A stretch of DNA of 39,061 nt from RUG11462 sp045649405. Its GTDB lineage: Bacteria > Bacillota > Clostridia > Oscillospirales > Acutalibacteraceae. The stretch covers positions 1 through 39,061 of the forward strand of contig JAZRPW010000034.1 in NCBI GenBank assembly GCA_045649405.1, read 5' to 3'. Each line of letters starts with the position of its first letter. Position 1 is the first letter of the stretch. The translations under genes were made by a program, and so were the position numbers. The notes under the pieces were generated by a model. It searched no databases. It was not told the DNA's origin and saw only the letters and a program-made list of their open reading frames with translations. Shown in pieces: positions 39,061 to 39,061 of the stretch.

Positions 39061-39061
39061 G

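Noticed and set aside
1..39061. CRISPR array, prophage or insertion sequence
   Set aside because: No regularly spaced repeats, transposase, integrase or phage structural genes were seen on either strand.
36190..39061. Horizontal transfer of the rightmost operon, from a feel of somewhat different codon use
   Set aside because: The impression was not quantified, and no mobile element or junction is visible; a codon-usage calculation would be needed.

Overview
The window comes from a low-GC Gram-positive bacterium, most likely an anaerobic gut or rumen clostridium of the Ruminococcaceae/Oscillospiraceae type. The evidence is AT-rich DNA with AGGAG ribosome sites, sigma-A promoters close to TTGAAA-N17-TATAAT, a Spo0A gene, sortase-assembled pili, dockerin and cohesin domains, and many secreted or lipid-anchored proteins. 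The genus assignment is inference.

Layout. At 1-1030 is the 3' part of dnaJ. It converges on an ABC-2 polysaccharide/teichoic-acid exporter pair (1070-2639). A long leftward gene series (10534 down to 2712) follows: an XRE regulator with membrane segments and a zinc ribbon, a YtqA-type radical SAM protein, a HAD phosphatase, an EamA transporter, then deoC, deoD, deoB, cdd, pdp and a VanZ-like membrane protein. The deo/cdd/pdp genes together catabolise (deoxy)nucleosides to acetaldehyde and glyceraldehyde-3-phosphate. A tRNA-Arg(CCG) gene lies at 10743-10818, and 24 nt of its 3' end is duplicated 141 bp away.

From 10868 to 20759 is a secreted/surface-protein region. It holds a cytoplasmic CE2-like esterase, a dockerin-tagged transglutaminase-like protein and a shikimate-kinase-like protein in one operon. 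It also holds a PrsA-like lipoprotein, a secreted dockerin-tagged CE2-like esterase and a membrane-anchored single-cohesin protein, which together could form a small cell-bound cellulosome-like complex. A cobalamin riboswitch precedes a transcobalamin-like (DUF4430) lipoprotein and an ECF S component, giving a candidate B12 uptake unit. A wall-anchored SPKTG protein with heptad repeats closes this part.

From 21013 to 24885 are a DUF1846 protein, a cytoplasmic GH30 glycosidase and Spo0A, whose receiver acidic pocket is altered. From 34279 down to 24920 is a complete sortase-pilus operon with a consensus promoter: a coiled-coil protein, signal peptidase I, a 1460-aa LPATG tip adhesin with a CHAP-like domain lacking its catalytic Cys, an LPETG major pilin, a class C sortase, a GPKTG minor pilin, and a sortase-fold protein that has lost its catalytic residues. 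From 34425 to the window end is a leftward catabolic-looking operon: an EamA transporter (cut by the window end), a Gfo/Idh/MocA dehydrogenase, an amidohydrolase, an SDR dehydrogenase and a quinone-oxidoreductase-like protein.
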